From NCBI RefSeq assembly GCF_026339995.1, contig NZ_JAPEPT010000002.1:1059501-1123500 (forward strand): a stretch of DNA of 64,000 bases, in the 5' to 3' direction. Made by a program: the position numbers and the translations under genes. This DNA comes from Streptomyces sp. NBC_01481 (GTDB lineage: Bacteria; Actinomycetota; Actinomycetes; Streptomycetales; Streptomycetaceae). This document shows positions 35,611 to 44,491 of the stretch, piece by piece (positions within the stretch are counted from its first letter, which is position 1; each line of letters opens with the position of its first letter). The notes under the pieces are model-generated. The model did not search any database, was not told the DNA's origin, and was given only the letters and a program-made list of their open reading frames with translations.

Positions 35611-36081
35611 ATGATTCGTATCGCCACACCGGCCGACGTCCCTGAGATTCACCGTATGGTCCGCGAACTCGCCGAGTACGAGAAGGCCTTGGGCGAGGCC
35701 CGTGCGAGCGAGGAGCAGCTGGCCGAGGCGCTGTTCGGGGAGCGGCCCGCCGCTTTCGCGCACATCGCCGAGACGGACGACGGGGAGGTGGCGGGCTTCG
35801 CGCTGTGGTTCCTCAACTTCTCGACGTGGACCGGTGTGAGCGGTGTCTATCTGGAGGATCTGTACGTGCGTCCGGCGCTGCGCGGCGCCGGCCACGGCAA
35901 GGCGCTGCTGACGGAGCTGGCGCGGATCTGTGTGGAGCGCGGGTATCAGCGCCTGGAGTGGGCCGTACTGAACTGGAACACCCCGTCGATCAACTTCTAC
36001 CGCTCGCTGGGCGCGAAGCCGCAGGACGAGTGGACGGTGTACCGGCTGACCGACGAGGCGCTGGCCTCGTTGGGCTCGTAG
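35611..36081 (+). CDS. GNAT N-acetyltransferase, diamine-acetyltransferase-like
   Basis: A 156-residue GNAT protein. The acetyl-CoA loop is LRGAGHGKALLTELA (about 89-103). The order YLEDLYVRPALRG, WAVLNWNTPSINFYRSLGA matches spermidine/spermine acetyltransferase (SSAT)-like proteins. It is divergent from the amine-oxidase-like flavoprotein gene, which fits a polyamine detoxification pair; this is inference. ATG 35611 has GGCAGGCTGG upstream. Confidence 0.88.
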   Translation: MIRIATPADVPEIHRMVRELAEYEKALGEARASEEQLAEALFGERPAAFAHIAETDDGEVAGFALWFLNFSTWTGVSGVYLEDLYVRPALRGAGHGKALLTELARICVERGYQRLEWAVLNWNTPSINFYRSLGAKPQDEWTVYRLTDEALASLGS

Positions 36082-36125
36082 GCGATCGCGAGGCTCGGGA
36101 CCAGGACGACGGCCGGCGGCGCTTG

Positions 36126-36623
36126 TCAGACGCGGGGGAAACGGGCCTGGATGCCCCACACCACGGGGTTGTCGGCGAGGCCCTCGTGCATGTCGGACAG
36201 GTCCGCGATCAGATCGTGCAGAAAGTCGCGGGCTTCGCGGCGCAGCTCGCCGTGGTTGAAGGTGAGCGGCGGCTCGTCGCCGGGCATCCAGTCGGCCTCC
36301 ACGTCCACCCAGCCGAAGCGCCGCTCGAAGAGCATGCGGTCGGCCGACTCGGTGAAGTCGAGCTCGGCGTGCTGCGGTTTCGCGGCGCGGTTGCCGAGGG
36401 GGTCGCGGTCGAGCTGCTCGACGATGTCGCACAGGGCCCAGGCGAAGTCGAGGACCGGCACCCATCCCCAGGCTGTGGAGACCTCGCGGTCCTCTTTGGT
36501 GTCGGCGAGGTAGACGTCGCCGCAGAAGAGGTCGTGCCGCAGGGCCTGGACGTCCGCGCGGCGGTAGTCCGTCTGCGGGGGGTCGGGGAAGCGGCGGGAG
36601 AGGGAGTAGCCGATGTCGAGCAC
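36126..36623 (-). CDS. Conserved hypothetical protein, actinobacterial
   Basis: A 165-residue acidic, Trp-rich soluble protein starting MLDIGYSLSRRFPDPPQTDY. I cannot assign a function. Features include ADVQALRHDLFCGDVYLAD, TAWGWVPVLDFAWALCDIVE, and FERRFGWVDVEADWMPGDEP, which suggest a compact alpha/beta domain without membrane segments. The composition resembles immunity-like proteins of Streptomyces, but there is no partner toxin beside it. Confidence 0.72.
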   Translation of the reverse strand: MLDIGYSLSRRFPDPPQTDYRRADVQALRHDLFCGDVYLADTKEDREVSTAWGWVPVLDFAWALCDIVEQLDRDPLGNRAAKPQHAELDFTESADRMLFERRFGWVDVEADWMPGDEPPLTFNHGELRREARDFLHDLIADLSDMHEGLADNPVVWGIQARFPRV

Positions 36624-36680
36624 GGGTCGATGGTGTCACGGGCCGCGCGGGGTCACTGCCGCGCGGCCCGTGACCGGTGT

Positions 36681-38312
36681 CTACTTCACGTTGACCGCGG
36701 TCCAGGCGGCCGCGACCGCCGTGTACTCCGCGCTGCCCGCGCCGTACAGGTCGCTCGTCGCCTGCAGGGTCGCGGTGCGCGCGCCCGCGTAGTTGGTCGA
36801 GGAGGTCATGTACGTGGAGAGCGCCTTGTACCAGATCTTGTACGCCTTGACCCGGCCGATCCCGGTGACGGTGGAGCCGTCGTAGGTCGGGGAGTCGTAG
36901 CTGACGCCGTTGATCGTCTTGGCGCCGCTGCCCTCGGAGAGCAGGTAGAAGAAGTGGTTCGCCGGGCCGGAGGAGTAGTGCACGTCGAGCCGGCCGACGG
37001 TCCGTGACCAGTAGTCGGCGGAGTTGCCGTCGCGGCTCGGCTTGTCCATGTAGCGCAGCGGGGTGCCGTTGCCGCGGATGTCGATCTTCTCGCCGATGAG
37101 GTAGTCGCCGGCGTCCGTGGCGTTGGCCGCGTAGAACTCGACCGAGGTGCCGAAGATGTCGGAGGTGGCCTCGTTGAGGCCGCCGGACTCCTTGCTGTAG
37201 CGCAGGCCCGCGGTGGAGGCGGTCAGGCCGTGGCTCATCTCGTGGCCGGCCACGTCGAGCGAGGTGAGCGGCTTGAGATTGGCGGCGCCGTCCCCGTACG
37301 TCATGCAGAAGCACTGGTCGGACCAGAAGGCGTTGACGTAGGCGTTGCCGTAGTGGACGCGGGAGTAGGCGGCGACGCCGTCGCCCCTGATGCCGTTGCG
37401 GGACAGCTCGTTCTTGTAGAAGTCCCAGGTCACCGCGGCGCCGTAGTGGGCGTCGACGGCCGCGGTCTGGCGGTTGGTGGCGGCCCCGTCGCCCCAGGTG
37501 TCGTCGGGGTCGCTGAAGAGGGTGCCGGTGCCGTTGGTGGCGCCGTTCAGGTCGTACGTCTTGTGGCCGCCGCGGCCGGTGTCGGTCAGCGTGTACGAGG
37601 GCGCGGTGCCGAGGGTGACGGTGCCGCTGTACTGGCTGTGGCCGGTGCCGGTCTCGATGGCCTCGTACGCGTACAGCTCCTTGCCGGTGGCAGCGTCCGT
37701 GAGGACGTGCCGCTCGCTCGGGGTGCCGTCCTGCTGGACGCCGGTGACGACGGTCTCCCAGGCGAGGGCGGGCCTGCCGGTGGCGGCCCAGATCACCTTG
37801 CGGGCGGACGAGGCGGTCTCGGACTTCGCGTCGGAGGAGGCGAGGGCGGACTTCTTGGCGCTCGCGACGGATATGGCGGGGGCCGTACTGGCCACGGCTA
37901 TCTTGGCGTTGGTGGCCTTGGTGGCGGTGCGGGCGCCGGACTTCTTCTCGTGGACGACGAGGTCGCCGCCGACGACGGGGAGTGAGTCGTAGGTGCGCTC
38001 GTAGCGCGTGTGCACGGTGCCGTCGGTGTCCTTGACGACGTCGCGGACGACGAGTTTCTCCTTGCCCCCGAGGCCGATGGCTCTGGCGGTGGTGGCCGCC
38101 TCGGCCTGGGCGTCCTTGAGCGTGGCGGTGCGCTGTGCGGCGGACAGTACGAGAGCGGTCGCGCCCTCTTCGCGGTCGGCCTCGGCGCTGGCCGAGCCGC
38201 TGGTGAGCGCGACGGCGACCATGGCGGCCGAGGCGATCAGCGCGGCGGTACGTGCGGTTCGCGCACGCGTGCGGGAGGGGGCGGTGTGGTGCGAGGACTG
38301 CAGGCGGGTCAC
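36681..38312 (-). CDS. Secreted M4 (thermolysin-like) neutral metalloprotease
   Basis: A 543-residue preproprotease. The signal peptide ends near residue 43 (ALTSGSASAEA). The FTP/PepSY propeptide covers about 50-215 (YDSLPVVGGDLVVHEKK). The catalytic domain covers about 230-543, with zinc motif VAGHEMSHGLTAS, third ligand Glu in GGLNEATSDIFGTSVEFYA, and catalytic His region VGRLDVHYSSGPANHFFYLL. It should degrade extracellular protein. The GTG at 38312 follows AAGGAG. Confidence 0.93.
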   Translation of the reverse strand: MTRLQSSHHTAPSRTRARTARTAALIASAAMVAVALTSGSASAEADREEGATALVLSAAQRTATLKDAQAEAATTARAIGLGGKEKLVVRDVVKDTDGTVHTRYERTYDSLPVVGGDLVVHEKKSGARTATKATNAKIAVASTAPAISVASAKKSALASSDAKSETASSARKVIWAATGRPALAWETVVTGVQQDGTPSERHVLTDAATGKELYAYEAIETGTGHSQYSGTVTLGTAPSYTLTDTGRGGHKTYDLNGATNGTGTLFSDPDDTWGDGAATNRQTAAVDAHYGAAVTWDFYKNELSRNGIRGDGVAAYSRVHYGNAYVNAFWSDQCFCMTYGDGAANLKPLTSLDVAGHEMSHGLTASTAGLRYSKESGGLNEATSDIFGTSVEFYAANATDAGDYLIGEKIDIRGNGTPLRYMDKPSRDGNSADYWSRTVGRLDVHYSSGPANHFFYLLSEGSGAKTINGVSYDSPTYDGSTVTGIGRVKAYKIWYKALSTYMTSSTNYAGARTATLQATSDLYGAGSAEYTAVAAAWTAVNVK

Positions 38313-38577
38313 GCGGGCTCCTTCGCCGGGTGGTGGGGGGCAGCGGCAGAGAGAGTGCCAGCGAAAGTCCGTTGTTGACAGGTCTGCAACACGAATTTGA
38401 CCGTGAGTTGTTCGTCAGGCGTACAAGTGTGTCCGCTATGCGGTGTGTTGATGCGGAGGGTGGCTTACGTGGACGTGGGGGGCGGGCCGTGTGCGGGTCG
38501 CCGCCACAGGAGCCCTCGCGGCGCTTCGGGCACGGCGCGCGTACGGCAGCAGCGGCCGCGCTTCGCGCCCGGCGCGG

Positions 38578-39201
38578 CTACGGCAGCAGCCGTTGTTCCT
38601 TCGCCACCGAGACCGCGCCGGCCCTCGTGTCCACGCCCAACTTCGCGTAGATCCGCCCCAGATGCGTCTTCACCGTCGCCTCACTGATGAACAGCGCCCG
38701 CGCGATCTCCCGGTTGCCGAGCCCCCGCGCCAGCTGGCCGAGGATGTCCCGTTCCCGTTCCGTCAGGGATGGGCGGCCCGTGCCGCGCATGTGGTGCAGT
38801 ACGCGGCTCGCGACCGGGGCCGAGAGCGCGGTGCGGCCCTGCGCCGCCGCGCGGATCGCCGCGAACAGCTCCTCGGGGCGTTCCGCCTTCAGCAGATAGC
38901 CGGTCGCGCCCGCCTCGATCGCGCGCGTGATGTCCGCGTCCGTGTCGTACGTCGTCAGCACCAGCACATGCACCTGGGGCGTCGCGATGCTCCGGGTCGC
39001 CTCGACTCCGTCGATGCCGGGCCCCAGCTGGAGGTCCATCAGCACCACATCAGGGGTCAGTTTCGCCGCCATCGCGACCGCTTCCTCGCCGCTGCCCGCC
39101 TCGCCGACGACCTCGATGTCCGGCTCGCTGCCGAGGAGGGCGAGGAGCCCGGCGCGTACGACGGCGTGGTCGTCGCAGAGCAGGATCCGTACCGCGGTCA
39201 T
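38578..39201 (-). CDS. senR: NarL/LuxR-type response regulator, SenR-like
   Basis: A 207-residue regulator. The receiver (1-120) has ILLCDDHAVVR, phospho-acceptor VVLMDLQLGPGIDG, and Lys in GYLLKAERPEELF. The LuxR HTH (about 143-205) has LTERERDILGQLARGLGNRE and ALFISEATVKTHLGRIYAKL. It overlaps its kinase gene by 4 bases (ATGA). Because hbpS lies upstream, I identify the pair as the redox/haem-sensing SenS-SenR system described in S. reticuli; the symbol rests on context. Confidence 0.85.
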   Translation of the reverse strand: MTAVRILLCDDHAVVRAGLLALLGSEPDIEVVGEAGSGEEAVAMAAKLTPDVVLMDLQLGPGIDGVEATRSIATPQVHVLVLTTYDTDADITRAIEAGATGYLLKAERPEELFAAIRAAAQGRTALSAPVASRVLHHMRGTGRPSLTERERDILGQLARGLGNREIARALFISEATVKTHLGRIYAKLGVDTRAGAVSVAKEQRLLP

Positions 39202-40412
39202 GCGCGCTCCAGGGGAATCGCGGCGGACAGGACCGTGCCATCGCTCGGCGTCGACTCGACGGTCAGCGTGCCGCCCAGCTGCCGTACGCGGGCGCGCATC
39301 GCGGGCAGCCCGTGGCCCCGGTCACCGACAGGGGCGTCCGTACGGGCGCCGGACGGCTCGAAGCCGCGGCCGTCGTCGGCGATGTCCAGGACCACCTGGT
39401 CGTCCAGGTGGCTGAGGGTGAGCGCGGCGGTGGTGGCCGCCGCGTGCTCCCGTACGTTCGCCAGCGCGCCCTGCGCGATCCGCAGCAGCGCCGACTGGAC
39501 CCGGTCGGGCAGTGGCACAGGCGTGCCGTCCCGGTGGAAGCGGACCTGGAGGGAGCCGGTGGACTCGCGCTCGGCGAGCGTACGCAGGGCCTCGTCCAGG
39601 CCGCCGCCCTCCGCCAGGTCCGCGGGCGCCAGATCGTGCACGAAGCGGCGCGCCTCGGCGAGGCTGCGCTCGGCGATCGACTCGGCCGTACGGACATGGC
39701 CGCGGGCGGCCGCCGGGTCACTGTCCCAGGTGCGTTCCGCGGCCTGGAGCAGCATCTGCTGGCTGGACAGGCTCTGCGCGAGGGTGTCGTGGATCTCCAT
39801 GGAGAGCCGCTGGCGTTCGGCGAGCGTCCCCTCGCGCCGCTCGGTGGCGGCCAGCCGGTCGGCCTGGCGCCGCATGTAGATGAAGACGGTGGTGGCGAGG
39901 ACGGCGACCGTCGGCGGCAGCAGAAAGAGATTGGGGTCCACGCTGTCCGCCAGGCGCCATTCGGCGATCATCACCAGCGCGCAGAGCACGGCGACGAGCG
40001 CGACGGCGGCGCGGATGGGCAGCGATCGCAGCCCGGTGTAGATGAGCGGTACGGCGCACCAGGCGAAGCTCGGCGCGAGGAGCACGATCACGACCCAGCA
40101 GGCCACGACGGAGCCGAGCAGCGCCAGCTGGAGGCGGCCTGGCCGCTGCCCGCCGAGCCGCAGCCGGTCGGCCCGGCGCCCGCCGAGCCAGTGGCCCGCG
40201 AGCTGGAGCGCGGCGAGGGTGATGCTCAGGCCGACGACCCACGGCAGCCGCGGACTCTCCGGGTGCTTGAAGAGATAGCGCAGCAGAGATCCGGCGAGCA
40301 GGGCGAGGAAGGCGGTGTTCATCACCGTCACCAGCCGGCGGGCATCGGGATCCCGGGTCTGCGGATCCAGGATCGCGCGATCACCGCCGGTGGCGGACGG
40401 TGCGTGGGACAT
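39198..40412 (-). CDS. senS: Sensor histidine kinase, SenS-like
   Basis: A 404-residue HisKA_3 kinase. The N-terminal half has about five to six membrane helices (about 30-195; FLALLAGSLLRYLF, LLGSVVACWVVIVLLAPSF, AAVALVAVLCALVMIAEW). The phospho-His is in RLSMEIHDTLAQSLSSQQ. The HATPase domain ends with IADDGRGFEPSGA and GHGLPAMRARVRQLGG. In S. reticuli SenS senses haem/redox state through secreted HbpS. ATG 40412 has CAGGAGAG upstream. Its stop overlaps the senR start. Confidence 0.86.
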   Translation of the reverse strand: MSHAPSATGGDRAILDPQTRDPDARRLVTVMNTAFLALLAGSLLRYLFKHPESPRLPWVVGLSITLAALQLAGHWLGGRRADRLRLGGQRPGRLQLALLGSVVACWVVIVLLAPSFAWCAVPLIYTGLRSLPIRAAVALVAVLCALVMIAEWRLADSVDPNLFLLPPTVAVLATTVFIYMRRQADRLAATERREGTLAERQRLSMEIHDTLAQSLSSQQMLLQAAERTWDSDPAAARGHVRTAESIAERSLAEARRFVHDLAPADLAEGGGLDEALRTLAERESTGSLQVRFHRDGTPVPLPDRVQSALLRIAQGALANVREHAAATTAALTLSHLDDQVVLDIADDGRGFEPSGARTDAPVGDRGHGLPAMRARVRQLGGTLTVESTPSDGTVLSAAIPLERA

Positions 40413-40586
40413 CGGGCTCTCCTGCGGGCGGCGCTGCGTGTGCTCTGTGACCTGGGGCTTGTTCTGCATCGTGACCCGGCGGGACCACCGCCGCATCAGC
40501 CGATCGGCTGACCCGGCCGTCGTCCATCATGCCTGCGCTCAGCAGCCGGTACGCCGACCGCGGTGCCCCGGACCGGACCCGAGGAT

Positions 40587-40654
40587 CGAGTAAGACCCAG
40601 CCCCGAGTAAGACCCAGCCCCGAGTAAGACCCAGCCCCGAGTAAGACCCGGCCC
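40587..40654. repeat. Four tandem 17-bp repeats upstream of hbpS
   Basis: CGAGTAAGACCCAGCCC begins at 40587, 40604, 40621 and 40638 (the last copy has one change). The array ends 23 bases before the hbpS start and lies in the hbpS-senS divergent gap. Confidence 0.85.
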
Positions 40655-40677
40655 AGAGCCCGAGGAGCCCCACGACC

Positions 40678-41235
40678 ATGAAGAAGCTGTCCCTGCGTGC
40701 CCGTGTCCTGACCGGAGCCGTCGCCGCGGCCGCCCTGGGTGCGGGCACCTTCGGCGCCGTGTCCGCGAACGCGTCCGCTCCCGCCGCCGAGTCGCTCGCC
40801 GCCGTCCGGGCCGATGCGGCCGACCGCAACCTCCAGCAGTCCACCCACCTGACGGTCGCGGCGGCGACCCAGGCCGCCCGGGCGGCGCTGGAGGCTGCCG
40901 AGAAGGACAACCAGCGCGTCTCCGTCGCCGTCGTCGACCGCAACGGCACCACCGTCGTCACCCTGCGCGGCGACGGCGCAGGCCCTCAGTCGTACGAGTC
41001 GGCACAGCGCAAGGCCTTCACCGCCGTCTCCTGGAACGCCCCCACCTCCGAGCTCGTCAAGCGCCTGGAGCAGGCCCCGAACCTGAAGGACATCCCCGGC
41101 ACGCTCTTCCTCGCGGGCGGCGCACCGGTGCGGTCCCAGGGCGCCCCGATCGCGGGCATCGGCGTGGCGGGCGCGCCCAGTGGCGCCCTGGACGAGCAGT
41201 ACGCAGCGGCGGGTGTCGCGGCGCTCAACAAGTAA
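40678..41235 (+). CDS. hbpS: Extracellular haem-binding sensor protein, HbpS-like
   Basis: A 185-residue exported protein of the GlcG/HbpS (PF03928) family. Its signal peptide is Sec-like (MKKLSLRARVLTGAVAAAAL, cleavage near ASANASA). It lacks the twin-arginine motif reported for S. reticuli HbpS. The mature domain has VSVAVVDRNGTTVVTLRGDG, SYESAQRKAFTAVSW, and the C-terminal IAGIGVAGAPSGALDEQYAAAG. An E-x-x-E (EAAE near residue 76) is a possible iron site. It should bind haem or iron and modulate SenS. The gene is divergent from senS-senR. Confidence 0.88.
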   Translation: MKKLSLRARVLTGAVAAAALGAGTFGAVSANASAPAAESLAAVRADAADRNLQQSTHLTVAAATQAARAALEAAEKDNQRVSVAVVDRNGTTVVTLRGDGAGPQSYESAQRKAFTAVSWNAPTSELVKRLEQAPNLKDIPGTLFLAGGAPVRSQGAPIAGIGVAGAPSGALDEQYAAAGVAALNK

Positions 41236-41288
41236 GCCGTACCTGCTGATTCGCTCCCCGAGCGCATACCCCGCATAGGATCAACTGC

Positions 41289-42680
41289 GTGGATATGCGA
41301 ACTCTCGTACGCACCCTGACGCCCGCCGTCGCGCTGCTCCTGCTCACGGGCTGCACCGACGGCGGCGCGGGTGTGCACGGCAAGCCGGGCTCCGCGGGTG
41401 TGCGCGATCCGCTCTTCCGCGGGCTCGGCAACGGCGGGTACGACGTCCAGCACTACGCCCTGACCCTCGCCTACGACCCGGACACGAACCACCTCAAGGG
41501 CACCGCCGAGATCACCGCCCGCGCCACCCAGGACCTGAGCGCCTTCAACCTCGACCTCCACGGGCTGAAGGTCGACCGCGCCACGGTCGACGGCAAGGAG
41601 GCGGCCGCCAACCGGGCGGGCGACGAGCTGACGCTGCGCCCTCACCGCGACATCGACAAGGGCAAGACCTTCCGTACGGTCGTCAGCTACTCCGGCGAAC
41701 CGCAGACGATCATCGACGAGGACGAAGAGAAGTCGAAGGAAGGGTGGCTGGAGACCGAGGGCGGCGCGCTCGCGGTCGGCGAGCCCAGCGGCTCGATGGC
41801 CTGGTTCCCGAGCAACAACCACCCGAGCGACAAGGCCACGTACGACATCACGGTCACCGTGCCCAAGGGGCTGCAGGCGATCTCCAACGGTGAGTTGATG
41901 AAGACGGTCACGACGGGCGGGCGCACCACCTACGCCTGGAAGTCCAGGCAACCGATGGCCAGTTACCTCGCCATGCTCGCCATCGGCGACTACAAGACGA
42001 CGCCGTCCCGCACCTCCAGCGGCGTGCCGGTCCTTACCGTCGTCGACCCGGCCGTGGGGACGAAACGTGCACAGCTGATCGCGCAGGTCCCCGAGATCGT
42101 GGAGTGGGGCGAGGAGTACTTCGGGCGGTACCCCTTCTCGTCCGCCGGCGTGATCGTCGTGCCGGACGATGACATCGGTTATGCCCTGGAGACCCAGACC
42201 AAGCCCGTGATCCCGGTGGATGACCTCCCGGAGACGCTCGTGCACGAGATCGCCCACCAGTGGTTCGGCAATTCCGTGACGCCCAAGTCCTGGAAGGACA
42301 TGTGGCTCAACGAAGGCTTTGCCGTCTACGCGGAGTGGATCTGGAAAGCGGACTCCCAGGACAAGCCCGCCCAGGAGAGCTTCGACGAGGAATTCGACGT
42401 GGAGGACAACTGGGCGTTCCCGCCCGCCGATCCGCCGTCCGCGGCGAAAGTCTCCGACGAGCCGGTGTACTACCGCGGCGCGATGGTCCTGCACAAGATC
42501 CGTCAGGCGGTCGGCGAGGACCCGTTCTTCGAGATCGTGAAGGGCTGGGCGGCGGAGTACCGCCACTCCAACGCCTCCACCGCCGACTTCACCGCCTACG
42601 TCGAGAAGAAGTCCGGCAAGGACCTCACCGAGCTCTGGGACACCTGGCTTTACGGAAAGGACAAGCCCGACACCCCGTAG
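41289..42680 (+). CDS. M1 family aminopeptidase lipoprotein
   Basis: A 463-residue zinc aminopeptidase. The N-terminal lipobox LLTGC (Cys about residue 23) anchors it outside the cell. The beta-sandwich domain (about 50-225) precedes the catalytic domain with HEIAHQWFGNSVTPKSWKDM, third ligand in WLNEGFAVYAEWIW, and Tyr region PVYYRGAMVLHKIRQ. The GAMEN-type exopeptidase loop is poorly conserved. It lacks the ERAP-like C-terminal domain, as in short M1 enzymes. Starts at GTG 41289 and ATG 41295 are both possible. Confidence 0.9.
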   Translation: MDMRTLVRTLTPAVALLLLTGCTDGGAGVHGKPGSAGVRDPLFRGLGNGGYDVQHYALTLAYDPDTNHLKGTAEITARATQDLSAFNLDLHGLKVDRATVDGKEAAANRAGDELTLRPHRDIDKGKTFRTVVSYSGEPQTIIDEDEEKSKEGWLETEGGALAVGEPSGSMAWFPSNNHPSDKATYDITVTVPKGLQAISNGELMKTVTTGGRTTYAWKSRQPMASYLAMLAIGDYKTTPSRTSSGVPVLTVVDPAVGTKRAQLIAQVPEIVEWGEEYFGRYPFSSAGVIVVPDDDIGYALETQTKPVIPVDDLPETLVHEIAHQWFGNSVTPKSWKDMWLNEGFAVYAEWIWKADSQDKPAQESFDEEFDVEDNWAFPPADPPSAAKVSDEPVYYRGAMVLHKIRQAVGEDPFFEIVKGWAAEYRHSNASTADFTAYVEKKSGKDLTELWDTWLYGKDKPDTP

Positions 42681-42734
42681 TGTCCCGGTTCCTGATGACG
42701 GTGAGTCTCGGCGTATCAATGACGTGAAGTTGCT

Positions 42735-44045
42735 TCATATGCCGTCGTCCATAGCGAATATGAAGCTGCTGGAGTTGTAATAGTTCGGCAGTTGTGCAAG
42801 GTAGGATCCCGCCCTGGGCGGGTCGGCCTCGGGCCAGTCCTCCGGACCGAGCAGGTGCGAAGAATAGTCGCTGGAGCCCACCTGCGGGACAAAGAACAAT
42901 CGATATCCGGGTGCTGTCCCGTCCGACGTGAAGGTCCACAGCTGTACTGAACGGTCATCTGAGACGTGGCAGTCCCATTGGACGACCCTGACCACGTTTC
43001 CGCCATTGTGAGTGCCGTCGAGGCACTTCCCGGTGCCCGTGTTCCTCAATTGGTAGGTGTCCTGGCCGGCTGCGATGCGTTCCCAGCGCTGGGTCGCTTC
43101 GCTGCTGACACACTCCTGGAGCTGCATCATGGCACCCACGGTGTCGGCGGCGTCCTGGATCCCCACACACAGGCCCGTCGCTTGGTTGACCAGCTGGAAG
43201 CCCTGCGGTTTTCCGCTCGGCGCCGGACGTGCGGCAACTTCGGGTGGAGCAGAACCGGTTGCGCGGTCGTCGCGAGACCTCGCCCCGGCGGAGGTGTGGG
43301 TAGTCGGCGTCGGGGTGGCCGATACGGTCACCGTTGCGGTCACAGCAACGGCCGCCGGGACGGAGCTGGTGGCGGAATCAGAGGCGGCCAGGGGCGGTCG
43401 GGTGGCGGTGGCCGGACCGTTCGAGACGACGACTGTGACAGATGCAGCAATCGCTGCGGCCGTGGCCACCACCGCGGCGATGGCAAAGGCTGGGGTGACC
43501 GGGACAACGCGGCGGGAGGATGCCTCACGCGAAATGCCGCGTGGAGAGGGGACTTCGGTGGGCTCGGGCGTCGCCAGAGCCGGGATCGCCAGAGCCGCAG
43601 AGCGCCCGTCGCCCGGTGACGAGGCCGGCCGCTCCACCGTACTCGGCAGCAACGCCTTGGACAGGGTGGTGTGCTGGCCTGTGTGGATCGCGACGATGTC
43701 TGTACGTGCCCGGGCGCAGCTCCCGCATGTGGCCGCGTGCTGGTCGAAGTCCTTGGAGCGTGGGGAGTCCCCGTGGCGGACGGTGTCGTCCAGCACGGCG
43801 GCGAAATGGCGGCACGCTCGGCCGGGGGTCTGCGCGGCGTAGGTGCGGAGGTAGGCCTCGTACAGGCCCTTGAGGGCGTGGGCGGCCTCGGAGTCTGCCG
43901 TGTCAGGGCTCAGCCCCGCCAAGGGGGTCGTGTGCCCGGCGTGTTCGTCGAGGCTTTGCAACAGCGCCGTCTGCCACGATTCGGGCAGGGTGCGAAAGGC
44001 CTTCAGCATCAGTGAGTTGGCCTCAGCGGCCACTGGCTCGGACAC
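42735..44045 (-). CDS. Membrane-anchored sigma4-like/zf-HC2 protein with ricin B lectin domain
   Basis: A 436-residue single-pass membrane protein with a mixed architecture. Residues 10-75 resemble a decayed sigma-factor region 4 (AFRTLPESWQTALLQS). An anti-sigma zf-HC2 motif follows, with Cys78, His103, Cys107 and Cys110 (DQHAATCGSCARA). A Pro/Ser linker and one helix (about 184-207, AFAIAAVVATAAAIAASVTV) lead to an external Ser/Thr stalk. A ricin-type beta-trefoil (about 290-436) has Q-x-W-like ATQRWERIAA and VQLWTF. This suggests a lectin-gated transmembrane signal. It is divergent from the secreted ricin/pore-like gene. Confidence 0.8.
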   Translation of the reverse strand: MSEPVAAEANSLMLKAFRTLPESWQTALLQSLDEHAGHTTPLAGLSPDTADSEAAHALKGLYEAYLRTYAAQTPGRACRHFAAVLDDTVRHGDSPRSKDFDQHAATCGSCARARTDIVAIHTGQHTTLSKALLPSTVERPASSPGDGRSAALAIPALATPEPTEVPSPRGISREASSRRVVPVTPAFAIAAVVATAAAIAASVTVVVSNGPATATRPPLAASDSATSSVPAAVAVTATVTVSATPTPTTHTSAGARSRDDRATGSAPPEVAARPAPSGKPQGFQLVNQATGLCVGIQDAADTVGAMMQLQECVSSEATQRWERIAAGQDTYQLRNTGTGKCLDGTHNGGNVVRVVQWDCHVSDDRSVQLWTFTSDGTAPGYRLFFVPQVGSSDYSSHLLGPEDWPEADPPRAGSYLAQLPNYYNSSSFIFAMDDGI

Positions 44046-44491
44046 GGGTCTCCTCGTGCATGTGTGTCGCGTAGTGGTCTTGGTGATCTGAAGGCGGAGT
44101 CAGCCTGCTGGAGATGCAGTGGGCTGATCAGGACCTCGCGATTTTGGAGACGATGCGCTAACGGGTTGGACGGCTGGTGGCAGGGGTGCAGCCGTTGGAC
44201 CCCTGGGTAGTGGATAGATGCCGTGGCCCGCGTGCGTCAAGATCTGCGGCGAGCGAGTTGATCACGCTGCTGTCGGCATCGACACCGAACTCGGCAATCG
44301 CCCCTGGCGCTACGAGCCCGGCTGGTCTCCGGTCGCAACCCGACGCAGGTAATGAACCAGGTAATTCGGCGCTGCCGTCCAGAGGCCTCAGGCCTCATCG
44401 TGGAACCCAAGATCGTTCTGCCTCAAGGCAGTTCTTCAGCCTTGAAGAGCGCGGCACCGCAGGAGTGCCACGACAGGGGAGGAAGTAGTAG
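44046..44491. other. Divergent region between the two ricin-domain genes
   Basis: 446 bases with no intact gene. The right end carries AGGGGAGGAAG before ATG 44492. At about 44251-44351 one plus-strand frame reads like a gene 3-prime end (VGIDTELGNRPWRYEPGWSP, then a stop), possibly a remnant. Local GC is lower than in neighbours, consistent with acquired DNA. Confidence 0.5.

Noticed and set aside
33373..37314. Minus-strand open frame of 1313 codons
   Set aside because: It runs across a tRNA, a pseudogene and several well-supported genes. It has Arg/Pro/Gly-rich shadow composition due to high GC. No domain is visible.
40587..40654. Short CRISPR array
   Set aside because: The 17-base units are directly contiguous with no spacers, and no cas genes are present.
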